From NCBI GenBank assembly GCA_018806985.1, contig JADANN010000249.1:1-64000 (forward strand): a stretch of DNA of 64,000 nucleotides, read 5' to 3'. The notes below the pieces were generated by a model that was not told where the DNA came from, did not search any database, and worked only from the letters and a program-made list of their open reading frames with translations. The DNA is from Angiostrongylus vasorum (Eukaryota; Nematoda; Chromadorea; Rhabditida; Metastrongylidae). The position numbers and the translations under genes are program-made. How positions within the stretch are numbered: position 1 is the first letter of the stretch; each line of letters starts with the position of its first letter. Shown here one piece after another: positions 47,001 through 57,094 of this stretch.

Positions 47001-49968
47001 TGTTTTCAAATAGTACTATCTAGCTTTTATGTGACTTTACTCGTCACACCCTTCCGCCTTACCGCAAAGGAAAAAATCAATTTTGGACAAAACAGGGAAA
47101 TAGGTGTATGTTCCAAATTAATATATTCAGTTGTACTTCCACCTACTCTCTCTATTTTCATCGCTTTCTCCCTTATGTTTAAACTGAAATCCCATCACCT
47201 CTTTAAATTAAATCCTCCGCTATACGTGTCTGCCATTATTGGGCCATTATCCTGTTGTATCACTCTTCTAAAAGGTGACCACAATCAGAAGTATGTCCCT
47301 ATTTACTCTACCAAATATTTAAATTTGACCAGATTAGATTACATGATGTTGAAAAAAAATGAGTAAGAAAAAGAATGCATGTAAAGTAGATAAAGTAAGG
47401 AAATGGCACGAGTAGAATATTGGACATACTTCTTATTCTGCACAATCCATAAGACGATAAGGCAAACAATTACAATAACTGTTACAGTGATGACTCCGGA
47501 GACTGCATAGACTATCCAGGCATTTTCAGTGAGCAACAAATCTGAAAGTGATTTTGCTGAAGTTTTCGTTGGAAATGGAAGAAAACTTATCGCTGGAGAA
47601 AAGAATTACTGCTGATGAATACTGCAGAACACGAACATTTCTTGTTTCTTTAAGTTCACACGCGAGTGTTAAGTTCTAAGTCAAATTTCTACCAGCGTTT
47701 TTCGAATTTTATTCTTTTTCTTTTCTTTCTTTTTTTCTTTTAATACGGCCGAGAGACGGGCGAGACGAAGGACTAGCATGGCGTGTTGGTGAACGCGTTA
47801 CTCCCCGGAAAGGACAATAGCGCGTTCGTTCCCCACCGCAGACACCTGCGGTCCGGAGTTTTGCAAATATCTCAGCATCATTGCAGTTATATTTTGCATT
47901 ATAAACTGCCATTAAAAATCGTAGGCAGTAAATAAAACGGTTAAGATTATAATTATGTCCGTCTAGTAAAACAAGTGAGAGGGCAGCTTGCAAGGACTAC
48001 TTTCTCACTCGTTCTCTGCATGGACTCTGCAAAAGGTCCATCCATTGGTAAAGGAAAGCGTATTCGTTGCATGATACAAAACCAACGCGTTGTTTGCCTA
48101 AATGATATTTGTCTGTTCGAAAATGTTATATTGATTAACTCTACAACTTTCTAAGTTCTTTTCAATTAGGCCTTCTCTTGTACGAGCTCTTGATGGCAGG
48201 GTTTCAACAAAAGTGCATTTGATGTATGTCTAAAGAGGAAGCAGATCTGTTACCTTCCGTTCTCAGTGGTTTACAACACTGTGAAGATGTCCTACATTTC
48301 CTTTCTTTCTGTCATTGCTCCGGATTACACCTAGTAGATGGGAAGAGCTGAACACCCTACCACATACAATAGCCAGCGATCTGATATGGTAAGAAGCTTA
48401 AAACGCCATTCCATAGATCATCAAAACACTAGTAAAATGGAAAATATGCCGAGACCACATGGAATACCTTCTCAGTGCGCGTACGGAAAAGTCGATAACT
48501 AATAGATTAGAAAGCCAAGCAAATCATTGTTGTTAACCGCTGGCGTCTTGAAATGAAGTTAATTCGAAATTTCAGAAGAGGTGGACCCAATAAGAAATGG
48601 CCGGTTCAATACGTACATCAGACGTCATTTCAAACGAACTATACCCGCTACTAACTAAATCCACAGAAAATAAGATAGAGGAAATATAATTCCAAATTTT
48701 AATCCTACTACCCAATCCCATCTTCTTCGGTGAATTGTAGTGAACAGAAGCATTAGCCGAATTTGAACCGCAGTTTTCGGCCGCCGTACACAGTCAGGAC
48801 GGGATGCCATCTTGAAGAAGTCACTGCGATTTTGCCAGCAGACATAAACCCCATTACAAAAAAAATTGTGCTAAAAGGACATTGCAAGGATGGAGGACTA
48901 AAAAGAATTTAGTGAGGCAAAAAGAGACCACCGGCTGTAAATCACCAGAGAAAATACTCTTTGTAAAAAGAAAATAACCGCTCGGTGAAAAATACAGTTC
49001 CGTTTAACATTTTCATCTTTTCTAAAACTATTGATAGAGCTAAGGGTGGATAGCACAGTGATAGTAACGTCCGCCATCACGAGCATGGTGCTAGTTCGAT
49101 TTCCCTCTGCGCCAGCCAAGCCTCTCATCCCTCCGGGGACGGGAAATTGTTACCGGACTTGTCTGGGAAAAAAAATCACTCTCTGCAGACGCCTCAGCCG
49201 GGCCAACTCAAGACTCTAGGGGGAATTGCTCGACCAGCATTCTACGACATTCAAGATGAAATGAAAAACCTCAAGCAGCAACCGAAGCCACACGAAAACT
49301 TGGAGGATCTTCGTGGAGAATGACTGTGAGGAGACGAATCGAATATGAGAAGTGCTGGGATCCGCACCGCAGTCGTGAAGATGGGTCATATAAAGTAAAA
49401 ATGGAAAAAAATTGATCAAGCTAGAACATTCTTGGAGTAACTCAGTGGCGTGAAAAAAGTCAAGTAGGGATTGCATTAGAAAATAAACAACTTATTGAAA
49501 GAAAATGACGTGAACAAAAAGGTGCGTGCTAGTATTTCTAAGCAGGAAACCGCTTATCATGAACACCTTGGAGCTTCGATAAAAATAGAAAACACTCAAA
49601 TGGGGAGCGGAATAGCGGACAGCAGTCTACCAATGGGAACGTTGAATTAAGGTTGCGGTCGCAGTTCGATATAGAGGAATAATGGCGAGATGTAAACCAT
49701 TCGGAAGATTTTTTCTGAATTTTTTAAAAACTTGTGACACATTGGCGTAAAAGAACATACCCATTGTGGCGATCAACCTCTCGAAAATCTTGTGACTTTG
49801 AGTGGTTACGGTTGGGTTGACAGCAATTCCTGTGACGTTGCTGGCGTCTGTTTCAGCAAGCAGACGATCGGGCGTCGGAAAAACATCGTCAGCAATGAAT
49901 GTTGAAGTTGATGGAGAAGGCAACTCGTCTGCGATGACGTCTTCGAAGAGGGTACGGTTGGCATCCAT
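44087..49968 (-). CDS. Single-pass membrane protein, C-terminal four exons
   Basis: Four exons join in phase with GT/AG ends: 49968-49761, 47541-47430, 44696-44470 and 44202-44087 (TAA stop), about 220 codons; the 5' part lies upstream and was not found. The first exon gives a Ser/Thr/Pro-rich, acidic ectodomain stalk with two N-glycosylation sites (NRT, NVT). The second encodes one membrane segment (VYAVSGVITVTVIVIVCLIV) ending LWIVQNKK. The third opens with CCSCCIP, a likely palmitoylation cluster, then a basic, Pro/Tyr-rich cytoplasmic stretch (RRPPLPPIGRKYDGYDPYIN). The fourth holds HVHLQPDEYRNLPPLKTQ and ends SGSGDPCGIK. The topology suggests a type I receptor, adhesion or signalling protein. 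I do not recognise the family. Introns hold SINEs but the exons are clean, so it is probably functional. Confidence 0.75.
45495..45852 (-). mobile_element. SINE family 1 copy in membrane-gene intron
   Basis: Begins with the AAAGGATAAAAGGATGAAGC tail, continues with GCGCCATGCATTCGATTTCA, CCGATGTATCGAGCCAGTG and CCGACCCCGGAGAG, and ends in the head GCGCCACACATG. It lies in the intron between the third and second recovered exons, in the same orientation as the gene. Confidence 0.75.
46175..46242. repeat. CT-rich low-complexity tract
   Basis: Imperfect CTCTCTC and TCCCTCTTTCTC runs inside the membrane-protein intron. Confidence 0.8.
47740..47952 (+). mobile_element. SINE family 2 copy in membrane-gene intron
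   Basis: Core and tail intact (GTTGGTGAACGCGTTACTCC, GCAAATATCTCAGCATC, GGCAGTAAATAAAACGG). Antisense to the gene, about 200 bases upstream of the transmembrane exon's acceptor. Confidence 0.75.
49045..49175 (+). mobile_element. SINE family 1, head and proximal body
   Basis: A-box-like GGATAGCACAGTGATAG and B-box-like CTAGTTCGATTTCCC are followed by CCAAGCCTCTCATCCCTCCG and GTTACCGGACTTGTCTGGG. The distal body and TTTATCC tail are absent. Confidence 0.65.
49205..49376 (+). repeat. Dispersed repeat module 3
   Basis: TGCTCGACCAGCATTCTACG through GAGGAGACGAATCGAATATG, then GAGAAGTGCTG. See the copies at 33.2 and 54.5 kb. It lies in the membrane-protein intron. Confidence 0.6.
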
Positions 49969-50144
49969 CTGAAACTGCTTCAATCAACAGCGTGAGAAGA
50001 CTAGAGATTACGTAGAACGCGTCAAGTGAAAAGCTTTTTTTTCTCCATGGAAACCATGAGAAGAAAGTAGAGCCACGTAATTACTAATCATGCAATCCAC
50101 TAAAAACGAATAAATTCGTAACAGGCCAGCAACGACTGCAGTAA

Positions 50145-50200
50145 AAAATAAAGGATAAAGCGTTCGGCGCTGGCCAATCCCTTACGGGCTCACCTTGAAT
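50145..50200 (-). mobile_element. SINE family 1 tail fragment
   Basis: Only AAATAAAGGATAAAGCGTTC and GGCGCTGGCCAATCCCT remain, the 3' end of the family. Confidence 0.55.
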
Positions 50201-50890
50201 TAGGCGTCATGAAGGCTACTGAAGGAACAATTGACCTATAACATGAACTACAATTTTTCGAGACTTATCTTCCCTTCGCTCCAGAAAATCATCGTTCTCA
50301 ACGGAGAAAAAGAACTTGCATATTATACGAAAGCATCCATAAATTCTACTACTTATACTTAAATCTATAACGGTCAATACGGTCCAGGACATACTGGTTA
50401 GGAGTTGAAAGTGGACAATATTTCTCTCTAAATGCATTGTCTTCAACGCATATTGGCGCTTTAGAAACAATTGTTACAGATTCAGGTCGCCTGCGAAATA
50501 TGAGAACCTTTTAATAGTTCTGTGACTGCTTAAGCGCTTTACAGAAAGCAATATGAATTTGCACAAGTGAATCGAATGCCTTCCAGTTCTAATAAGTTTA
50601 ACTTTATAACGTAAACATAGAGCCATTAAAAAAATTTTCAAAGTAACTCTATTACCTTCTACAGATGAGTTAGGCTTCCATAATATCGAAAGTAACCAAG
50701 ACACGAAAGAAATTACTATAATCACGGCCAGAACACAGTAATCGAAGAGAAACCGAACTTAAAAAACAAGACCGATCAATCAAGAAACAAAGAGGACTGA
50801 GTGGATTGTCACGCTCGCAGTGCTTCACATTTCCAGTCTACGATTCCTAAAGAACCACCAAGTTATATTTTAATGTCTAAAACCTCAAAT
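50200..50890. other. Upstream of recovered membrane-gene exons
   Basis: Further 5' exons of the membrane-protein gene should lie here or beyond. One candidate near 50700-50640 (ILWKPNSSVE before a GGTAATAG donor) has no good acceptor and was not accepted. Confidence 0.3.
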
Positions 50891-50894
50891 TTTA

Positions 50895-51218
50895 CAATGC
50901 TGACCTTTTATTTACAGCCTTTTACTAGCTTTCACGACAGGGTATTATTTGTGAAACAACCACAATGATGCTGAGATATTTGCAAAACTCCGCACTACAG
51001 GTGTCTGCGGTGGGAACGAACGTGCTATTGCCCTTTCCGGGGGCTAACGCCTTCACCACCACTCCATGTGGGTCCTTCGTTCTGGGTGTCTCTCAGCATG
51101 GTGTGGTAGTGAGCGCGTTACTCCCCGGAAAGGACAATAGCAAGTTCGTTCCCCACCGTACACACCTGCGGTCCGGAGTTTTGCAAATATCTCAGCATCA
51201 TAGTGGTTGCTGAGAAAA
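50895..51218. mobile_element. SINE family 2 head-to-head foldback
   Basis: The left arm (about 50895-51090, minus) runs from TTTATTTACAGCC through GCAAAACTCCGCACTACAGG to the head. The right arm (about 51095-51212, plus) runs from CATGGTGTGGTAGTGAGCGC to GCAAATATCTCAGCATCATA. The arms meet almost without a spacer at the heads. Confidence 0.75.
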
Positions 51219-51219
51219 A

Positions 51220-52090
51220 GCGCAATTGTAAGGACTTAGAAAATGGATATCTCCTAAATAGAGGAATTTTATGAAACTCTACTTTATACTTTATACGCGG
51301 TCAATCTTCTCAAACAGACAACCTGTTGCAAGCGTTGGACCAAGAAAACTGTCACAGGTGACTTCATATACAAAAAGTGAATAACCGAAAGCGAAAAACA
51401 GTGCTAAAGACTTTTCTCAATATGAATTGAAATGTGAAAAAAGTAAAGGAAATAAAACTCATGAATATTTTTGCTCTATTTTTGATGTTTTTAGGAAACA
51501 GATTTATATAGTTTTCCTTAAGAGTGTAAACTGGACCCTCGCATTCTCAAAATGAACAGCAACGCATTCGCTTAAGAGCTACTGTACTATTGTGGTCACA
51601 ACGAAATTTATTTAGTGCTATTTTATTTTACACGACCCGTCACCACATCTACCCAGTGGATGTCAGCATTCATCGTCCACGAACCACTTCGAAAATTTTG
51701 CGTGTTGTTGCAGCTGCTGCTTGGACATTTCTTCTTTACGAACGACGTAGACTGCTGGTCGAGGCGATTCTATTTACAATCCTGGCCATGTTAAGGCGTT
51801 CTCTCGTGGGCTGGAAGAGGGTGTTGGGGAGAAGGTACGACATGTGCCTTGCTTCCTAATGAACTGGATCACTAACCACTGCAGTAAATGTTAAGGCTTC
51901 GACTCCTGGAATCGTCCTTTTATGCAATTGTTTTTTTTCTTACAATATCGGCAATGTAATAATGTACACCAGCCATGGAAATAAAGCCCTGGATACCCCC
52001 CAAAAAAACAAAATAATATTTCCGTTCAGAAAAGAAAAATCTCTGAAACCTTTACCAAAGAAAAGGACCAAATTTGCTTTCTCCTCCGTT
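51220..52090. other. No gene supported
   Basis: AT-rich. The plus-strand frame at 51590-51859 has no domain and no splice context. Confidence 0.35.
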
Positions 52091-52094
52091 TAAG

Positions 52095-52200
52095 CATAAA
52101 ATTTACTTACCTGGATATTTGAATGGTTCGACTTCACTGGCTGTGTGGAGCCCAGCATGATTTCCATTATTTTTGCGATTTGGGACAATGACTGCCCCCG
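52095..52200 (-). mobile_element. RTE 3' end
   Basis: The minus strand reads RKNNGNHAGLHTASEVEPFK and ends CAAATATCCAGGTAAGTAAA near 52108. This parallels the terminus at 7.3 kb on the plus strand. Confidence 0.6.
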
Positions 52201-52440
52201 GTCGGCAACAGCACAGGCAGTTGCCGACCTTGTGGATCAGAGGCAGATTTGCCAACATGCGACTAGTTTAAATACCAGGACGGTGGTGGATCCTGGTAAC
52301 GGTTTACCTTTGACTAGGCTTCCTGATGGAAACGCAGGATTCCTCAGCTTGGGATACCCTGCCGAGGAGATGATTCTCCTTGCTATACATCGCAGCCCGA
52401 CACCCAGGACCACCTCTCAGCCACGGTGAGGCGGTAAGCC
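52200..52440. repeat. GC-rich repeat block joined to the RTE end
   Basis: Contains CCAGGACGGTGGTGGATCCT and GACTAGGCTTCCTGATGG. A degraded relative of the first part occurs near 33140-33180 (CCCTGGACGGTGGTGAAAC). The open plus-strand frame across it (52145-52429) also runs into the antisense of the RTE end, so it is not a gene. Confidence 0.5.
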
Positions 52441-52984
52441 ATTGGGATGAAGCATGATATTTACACGTACTAATTGAATTTGTTGTAAAAAGGCACAGAA
52501 ATTAAAAAGCTAATTTGTATTTTTTATACCAAATATGCAAGCTTTTGTTTTCACTAAAACGAAGTTGATTAAAAAATCCAATCTCGTGAAAGATTCCCTT
52601 CATCTCTTTGCCAGTCATCGCTTCTCATCAATGGTTCACCATTCATTCTATTCGTTATATCAAAAAGAAAATCCAGAGCAACTAAGACGCGTCGATAGGG
52701 AGTAGGAAAAAGAAGACTAATCTTCTACTGGCTTAATAGAACTGTTTCGTGTGTAAATAGTAGTTTAAAGAGAAAAACATCCCATTGGTTTTCTATTAGA
52801 GCCTTCCATTGTAAAAAAAAAGCCAAATTGTTCACTTCAAAAATGAACAGGTAATGAAATAATTGCTCATTGATGCATTATTGCGAAACAATGCTAGTCA
52901 CGTTGCCTAGCATCTCGTTCCCACCTGAAATCATTCCCCCTAACAAAAGGTGTACTTGATTCATTTAAGTTACCTAGATGTGAT

Positions 52985-53282
52985 CAAATAAATGGTGAAT
53001 CGTTCGAAGCTGCTCAACCCCTGAGTCATGCTCCATGCATTCGACTCCATTCGTAGCATCGTATAGGTGATTGATTAAGTGCATACCCGCTTACGCATTC
53101 ATTTGCAGAGAGCCTATCGGCGATATATCAAATCAATGTTGCTATTCTCCCAGACAAGTCTGCTATCAATTTCCCGACTCCGAAAACACGAAGGGCTTGG
53201 TTTGCCGAGGGTATAGGGTTGAACCAGTAAGCATGTGTGCGTCGCAGGACGCCTCTAACCAGTGCGCTACACACCCACTCTT
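52985..53282 (-). mobile_element. SINE family 1 copy
   Basis: From the 3' body (CATGCATTCGACTCCATTCG) through GTTGCTATTCTCCCAGACAA to the head GCGCTACACACC. It has a clear B-box complement (GGTTGAACCAG). Confidence 0.7.
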
Positions 53283-53450
53283 CAGATTTAAGTCCAGTAA
53301 AAAATCCAAATAAGAGAAGAATTAAAGTTTGAGAGAATTTTCTCGCACTTAAAATATCCTAGATAAAAGAAGTGGATCGAAGAAAGAAAGGAAGAAGACA
53401 AATTGAGAGTATACGTGATGATTATGAATCGTAAAGATGAACAATAATCT

Positions 53451-53738
53451 TCATAAACAATAGTAAGTCAAGAGGTACAAGTGGAAGCATGAGGCTAGGC
53501 AAATCCATGATTTTGGTAGTGAATGAATCAATTTTGTGAAATTAGTCAACCTATACGGAATCTCAGAACTCTTCCCAAACGACTGCGGAAAATTCGGTGA
53601 TGCTTGACTGTGTCGGCGTTTATGATTTATTGCCATGAATTTGACGTCGTTTATTGAAAAAACAGGAAAAGTCCTACTGCGGGCAATATCCATGCGCTGT
53701 GGAACTAAAATGTTAGCCACCCCCAGCAACGACAGCAA
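53451..53738 (-). CDS. Open frame, possible exon, unknown
   Basis: A minus-strand frame of 95 codons with protein-like text (ARSRTFPVFSINDVKFMAIN, PNFPQSFGKSSEIPYRL). TTTTAG precedes it near 53715. It borders the palindrome at 53.76 kb. No family is recognised and no partner exon was found, so it may be chance. Confidence 0.2.
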   Translation of the reverse strand: MLSLLGVANILVPQRMDIARSRTFPVFSINDVKFMAINHKRRHSQASPNFPQSFGKSSEIPYRLTNFTKLIHSLPKSWICLASCFHLYLLTYYCL

Positions 53739-53761
53739 AATTCTTCTATCGCCCTGGTAGA

Positions 53762-54240
53762 AAATACATTGATGCCACGAACAGAAAATGATCCAAGAAA
53801 TTCATTACTGGCATCGCACATCAAGCACTTGACATCTTACCCAAGTGATCAACGTTGCTAAAAATCATCACTCCTTTGCGAAACTTTCTGAACTTAAAGG
53901 ATTTATCCTTTAAGGATAAAGCGTTCGGTGTCTGTACATCGTTGATAAATGCGCCATACATTCCAGTCACCTCAACGACGCTACGAATTGATTGGAATGT
54001 ACGGCGCATTTATCAAAGATGTATGGACACCGAGCGCTTTAGCCTTAGAGGATAAATCCTATAAGTTCAGGAAATTTTTGTAAAGGAATGATGATTTTTA
54101 CCACCGAATTTACTGTTCATGATAAAAGAACACAAGAATGGTGGACGTTGATCAATTAAGTAAGACGTCAAGTGCTTGATATACGATGCTAATAATGAGT
54201 TCCTTGGATCATTTTCTGTTCTTGACAAATGTATGCTTGG
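53762..54240. repeat. ~450-bp imperfect palindrome (foldback)
   Basis: The arms at about 53762-53970 and 53992-54240 are inverted copies. The outer parts share GAACAGAAAATGATCCAAG and ATCAAGCACTTGACATCTTA. The inner parts share TTTATCCTTTAAGGATAAAG (right arm somewhat diverged) and GATAAATGCGCCATACATTCC. The loop is about 20 bases. The right arm has about 45 extra bases (54100-54145). The inner arms resemble the 3' end of SINE family 1. Confidence 0.85.
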
Positions 54241-54299
54241 TCTTACACATTAACTTGTGGTTCTACTAAGTTAGTGTTTTGATAGCTCGAGATTTGACT

Positions 54300-54418
54300 T
54301 GTACGAGCTTGGCACCCTCCCAGAGATAAAGTGTCTGTTTGTCCTAGGACGAGCGGTCCAACAAACGACGACAGGCGTATTAAATAGCTCTTTAACCACT
54401 GCACCACACGTGCTCCAG
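54300..54418 (-). mobile_element. SINE family 1, head and proximal body
   Basis: The reverse complement begins GGAGCACGTGTGGTGCAGTG and GTTAAAGAGC, a good A-box-like head, then the proximal body. The distal part is absent. Confidence 0.6.
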
Positions 54419-54469
54419 TTTTTCAGACAGATATTTTATTATTTCATTACATCGTCTATCACCATATGT

Positions 54470-54660
54470 ATCACATTGTGCGATATCAGCACTTCTCGAA
54501 TTCGACTTGTTTCCTCACATCCACCATTCGCGAAGATCTAGGAACTTTTTTCCTTAAATTTCGGCTATTTCTTGAGGATTTCTTCGGCTTCGTCACGAAT
54601 GAACGAATGCTGGTCGACCCGCTTCTCCCTGGAATCTTGGGATGGCCGCACAGGGAGCGT
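54470..54660 (-). repeat. Dispersed repeat module 3
   Basis: CAGCACTTCTCGAATTCGAC and TTTCCTCACATCCACCATTC through AATGCTGGTCGACCCG, inverted relative to the 49.2-kb copy. Confidence 0.6.
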
Positions 54661-54664
54661 GGAA

Positions 54665-56800
54665 TGGAGATGGAGTGAGTATGCTTGTCCCAGACAATTT
54701 AAGGACCAAATTCCAGCCATAGCAGGCTTGTGAGCCTGCAGAAAGATCTCGAACCGGAGCTTCGATGAACGTTCAACTTAAGGGTAAAAAAAAGGCTTCA
54801 AATTGTAGTCTTTTCTATGTGGAATGTAACAATATCCTGTGCTGAACATATCAATTCTCTGCGTTCAGCGGTCTTCGCATTAGCAACTGTGGACGTTTCA
54901 TATGAAAAAAAAGAGTTACAATGAATGACAAAATTTATGACCAATGCAAAATTAAGAAGCATAAAAGCCGGCTAAAATGCACGATCGATCTGAGCCAGCA
55001 TCCTTTTATAACGTCTAACAGTATAGTCGACAAACTACTAGAATGTAGGAAGAAACAGCTTGCAAAAATAAGAAAATAATTTCTGCATCATTTTCATTCC
55101 TATAAGAATGTCATCGAATAGATTCACCTCAGCCATTTTTTTGAGTGTCCTATGCTTGCTTAGCTAATGAAGACTATCTCAGCCTATGCTGGATGATTTC
55201 TTATACATCAGGCTTTCTTACAAGTAATAGCTAAAAATTGCTATAAATGAAAAACCAGAAAGAGTCAGGTGGTTGAGATAAGATGTTGTTCAAAGGCAAG
55301 TATTAGCGAACACCCTGATAACCATCAAAAAGTAAAAAAAACGCGAGAAGCGAGAAATTTTCGAAACATGTCAACATATGCTATGCCCTCTGAACGTGAC
55401 GGTGATGAGTTGTATAGCAGTGTAACAAGCATAAGTAAAGAGAGTGAGAGGGTTGGGGTGCGCGAGGAAAACACGTCGCCTTCGGCTGCAACCAGCCATC
55501 GCCTGGATTTTTTGATGGGTACAAAAACCTCTGGAGAACCTAGCCGAATGCTGAAGACGTGAACAAACAGCCAAGACTAGTTATTAACCGGAAAGAAACT
55601 CATACAGCGCCTCATATAGACGTTGAATTAGTTCTTGACGAATATCTGGGCAGCATGGATAATCGTTCCCTGCTCAAATTGTATTATTAGTACATCTCCC
55701 AGGGTCTTAAACGGCTAAATTTAATTTATCTGAAACAATAGAAAATCGATGAAATGAGATGAGCGTCACCTAGGTAGAAATGCCACAAGTCATTTCTTGG
55801 GTGTCTAAAACGGTTTTGAAACGATTAAAATGACAGCCAAGAACCGAATTTGAATGAGACAGGGTTTAAAAACTAGAACTCCTTACGATAGCTTAAACCA
55901 AGGTGAAGCAAACAGATTGAAACAAAAGCCGAGCACAACGCGTAACACCTACATGGAGACGGGTGGACGTCAATACGCTGTTGCCAAGGCAGGACGACGA
56001 CGTTGGACGGTCAATTCTGTCAAGTAGACGACATTCGGAGGGACACAAAAACCCTCGAGCACACACGACGGACCAGTATCGGAATGTGCCATCGGCGTCT
56101 CTCGTGGCAACGCGCATTGCCGTTCCACTGCATGTCGGCTGTAAATAGACTACGTGTATTTGCCGGAGTGCTCCGACCCGTTTCTGATGATGTTCTTAGC
56201 AAAGAAATTGAGTGGTATCATCGTGTTAGTAGACGAACATTAGATATCGAGATGATGAAAGTCGAGGGCTCGAATTAGAAGGCGCTTTATTGATTAAACA
56301 CCAAGTCTTTTCATCGTAAACTATCTTAAAATGCCACGAGTAATTCTAATAATGCACGATATGGTCTTATTAATTATCGAATAACTTGAGCGGGAAGCAT
56401 TAAACTCTCAATTATACAGAGCCCTCTATGGTTACTTGTTTGGTCTCGACGGGCGTTATGGTGAAAGGCTGAATATGCTCTTCTGAAATATGCGGGAGAG
56501 TTCTTATGTACTTCCCAATCACCCCACTGCAATTTTTTTGGTAAAGTCGACATACACGAGATAGTCTGAACACAGTAAACACACACAGAGCCATGGGTAC
56601 GTGGACAACAGTCAATTTAAATCAATTCTAGGAACGAGCAGCCCATCTTGTAAATTCGTGCGCGCCTTATTGCATCTACGTGGCCTCTTTTGGTCCGTAT
56701 TTGACTCTCTGTTCCTCAGCCTGGAACGCACTAGTCTATAGATGTGTTATATGTGGCGATCTTGTCAGCTGTTGGTAATGATCATTTAGGAAGGCTAAAT
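54665..56800. other. No gene supported
   Basis: Two coding-looking stretches, a 97-codon plus-strand frame at 55269-55562 and a GC-richer block at 55893-56280, have no recognised domain and no splice partners. Confidence 0.3.
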
Positions 56801-56804
56801 GTCC

Positions 56805-57090
56805 TGTATCAAAGGATAGGTCAATAGGCGGTGAGGATACGCTAATGCATTCAACTCGATTAACCTTTGTAGCTCGTCTTAAATGCATACCCAATGACTA
56901 AATAGGGCATACGGATGCGCACCAACATGGAGCCTTGAATTATACACGTGACCACTGGTTCGATGTCGTGCCCGCCTACCAGACAAACCTAAACCTAGCC
57001 CTTCGTCCATCCGGGATCAATAAATACGTATCAGAGTTGTCTGAGAGGGTAAACAGGCTGACCTTATACAAGGATAGGCCACCATGACCC
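56805..57090. mobile_element. Rearranged SINE family 1 pair
   Basis: 56805-56895 is the 3' part in minus orientation (ATTCAACTCGATTAACC, AAATGCATACCC). 56930-57090 is the head and middle in plus orientation (CACTGGTTCGATGTCG, GAGTTGTCTGAGAGGG, ATAGGCCACCATGACCCT). It is an inverted composite of two copies. Confidence 0.5.
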
Positions 57091-57094
57091 TTAA

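Noticed and set aside
46959..47366. 135-codon plus-strand frame.
   Set aside because: Hydrophobic low-information text inside an intron of the membrane gene on the other strand; no domain.
52145..52429. 95-codon plus-strand frame.
   Set aside because: It spans antisense RTE sequence and a GC-rich repeat; no leader or domain.
55893..56280. GC-richer, coding-looking block open in three frames.
   Set aside because: No frame gives a recognisable protein or joins to other exons; possibly an unrecognised repeat.
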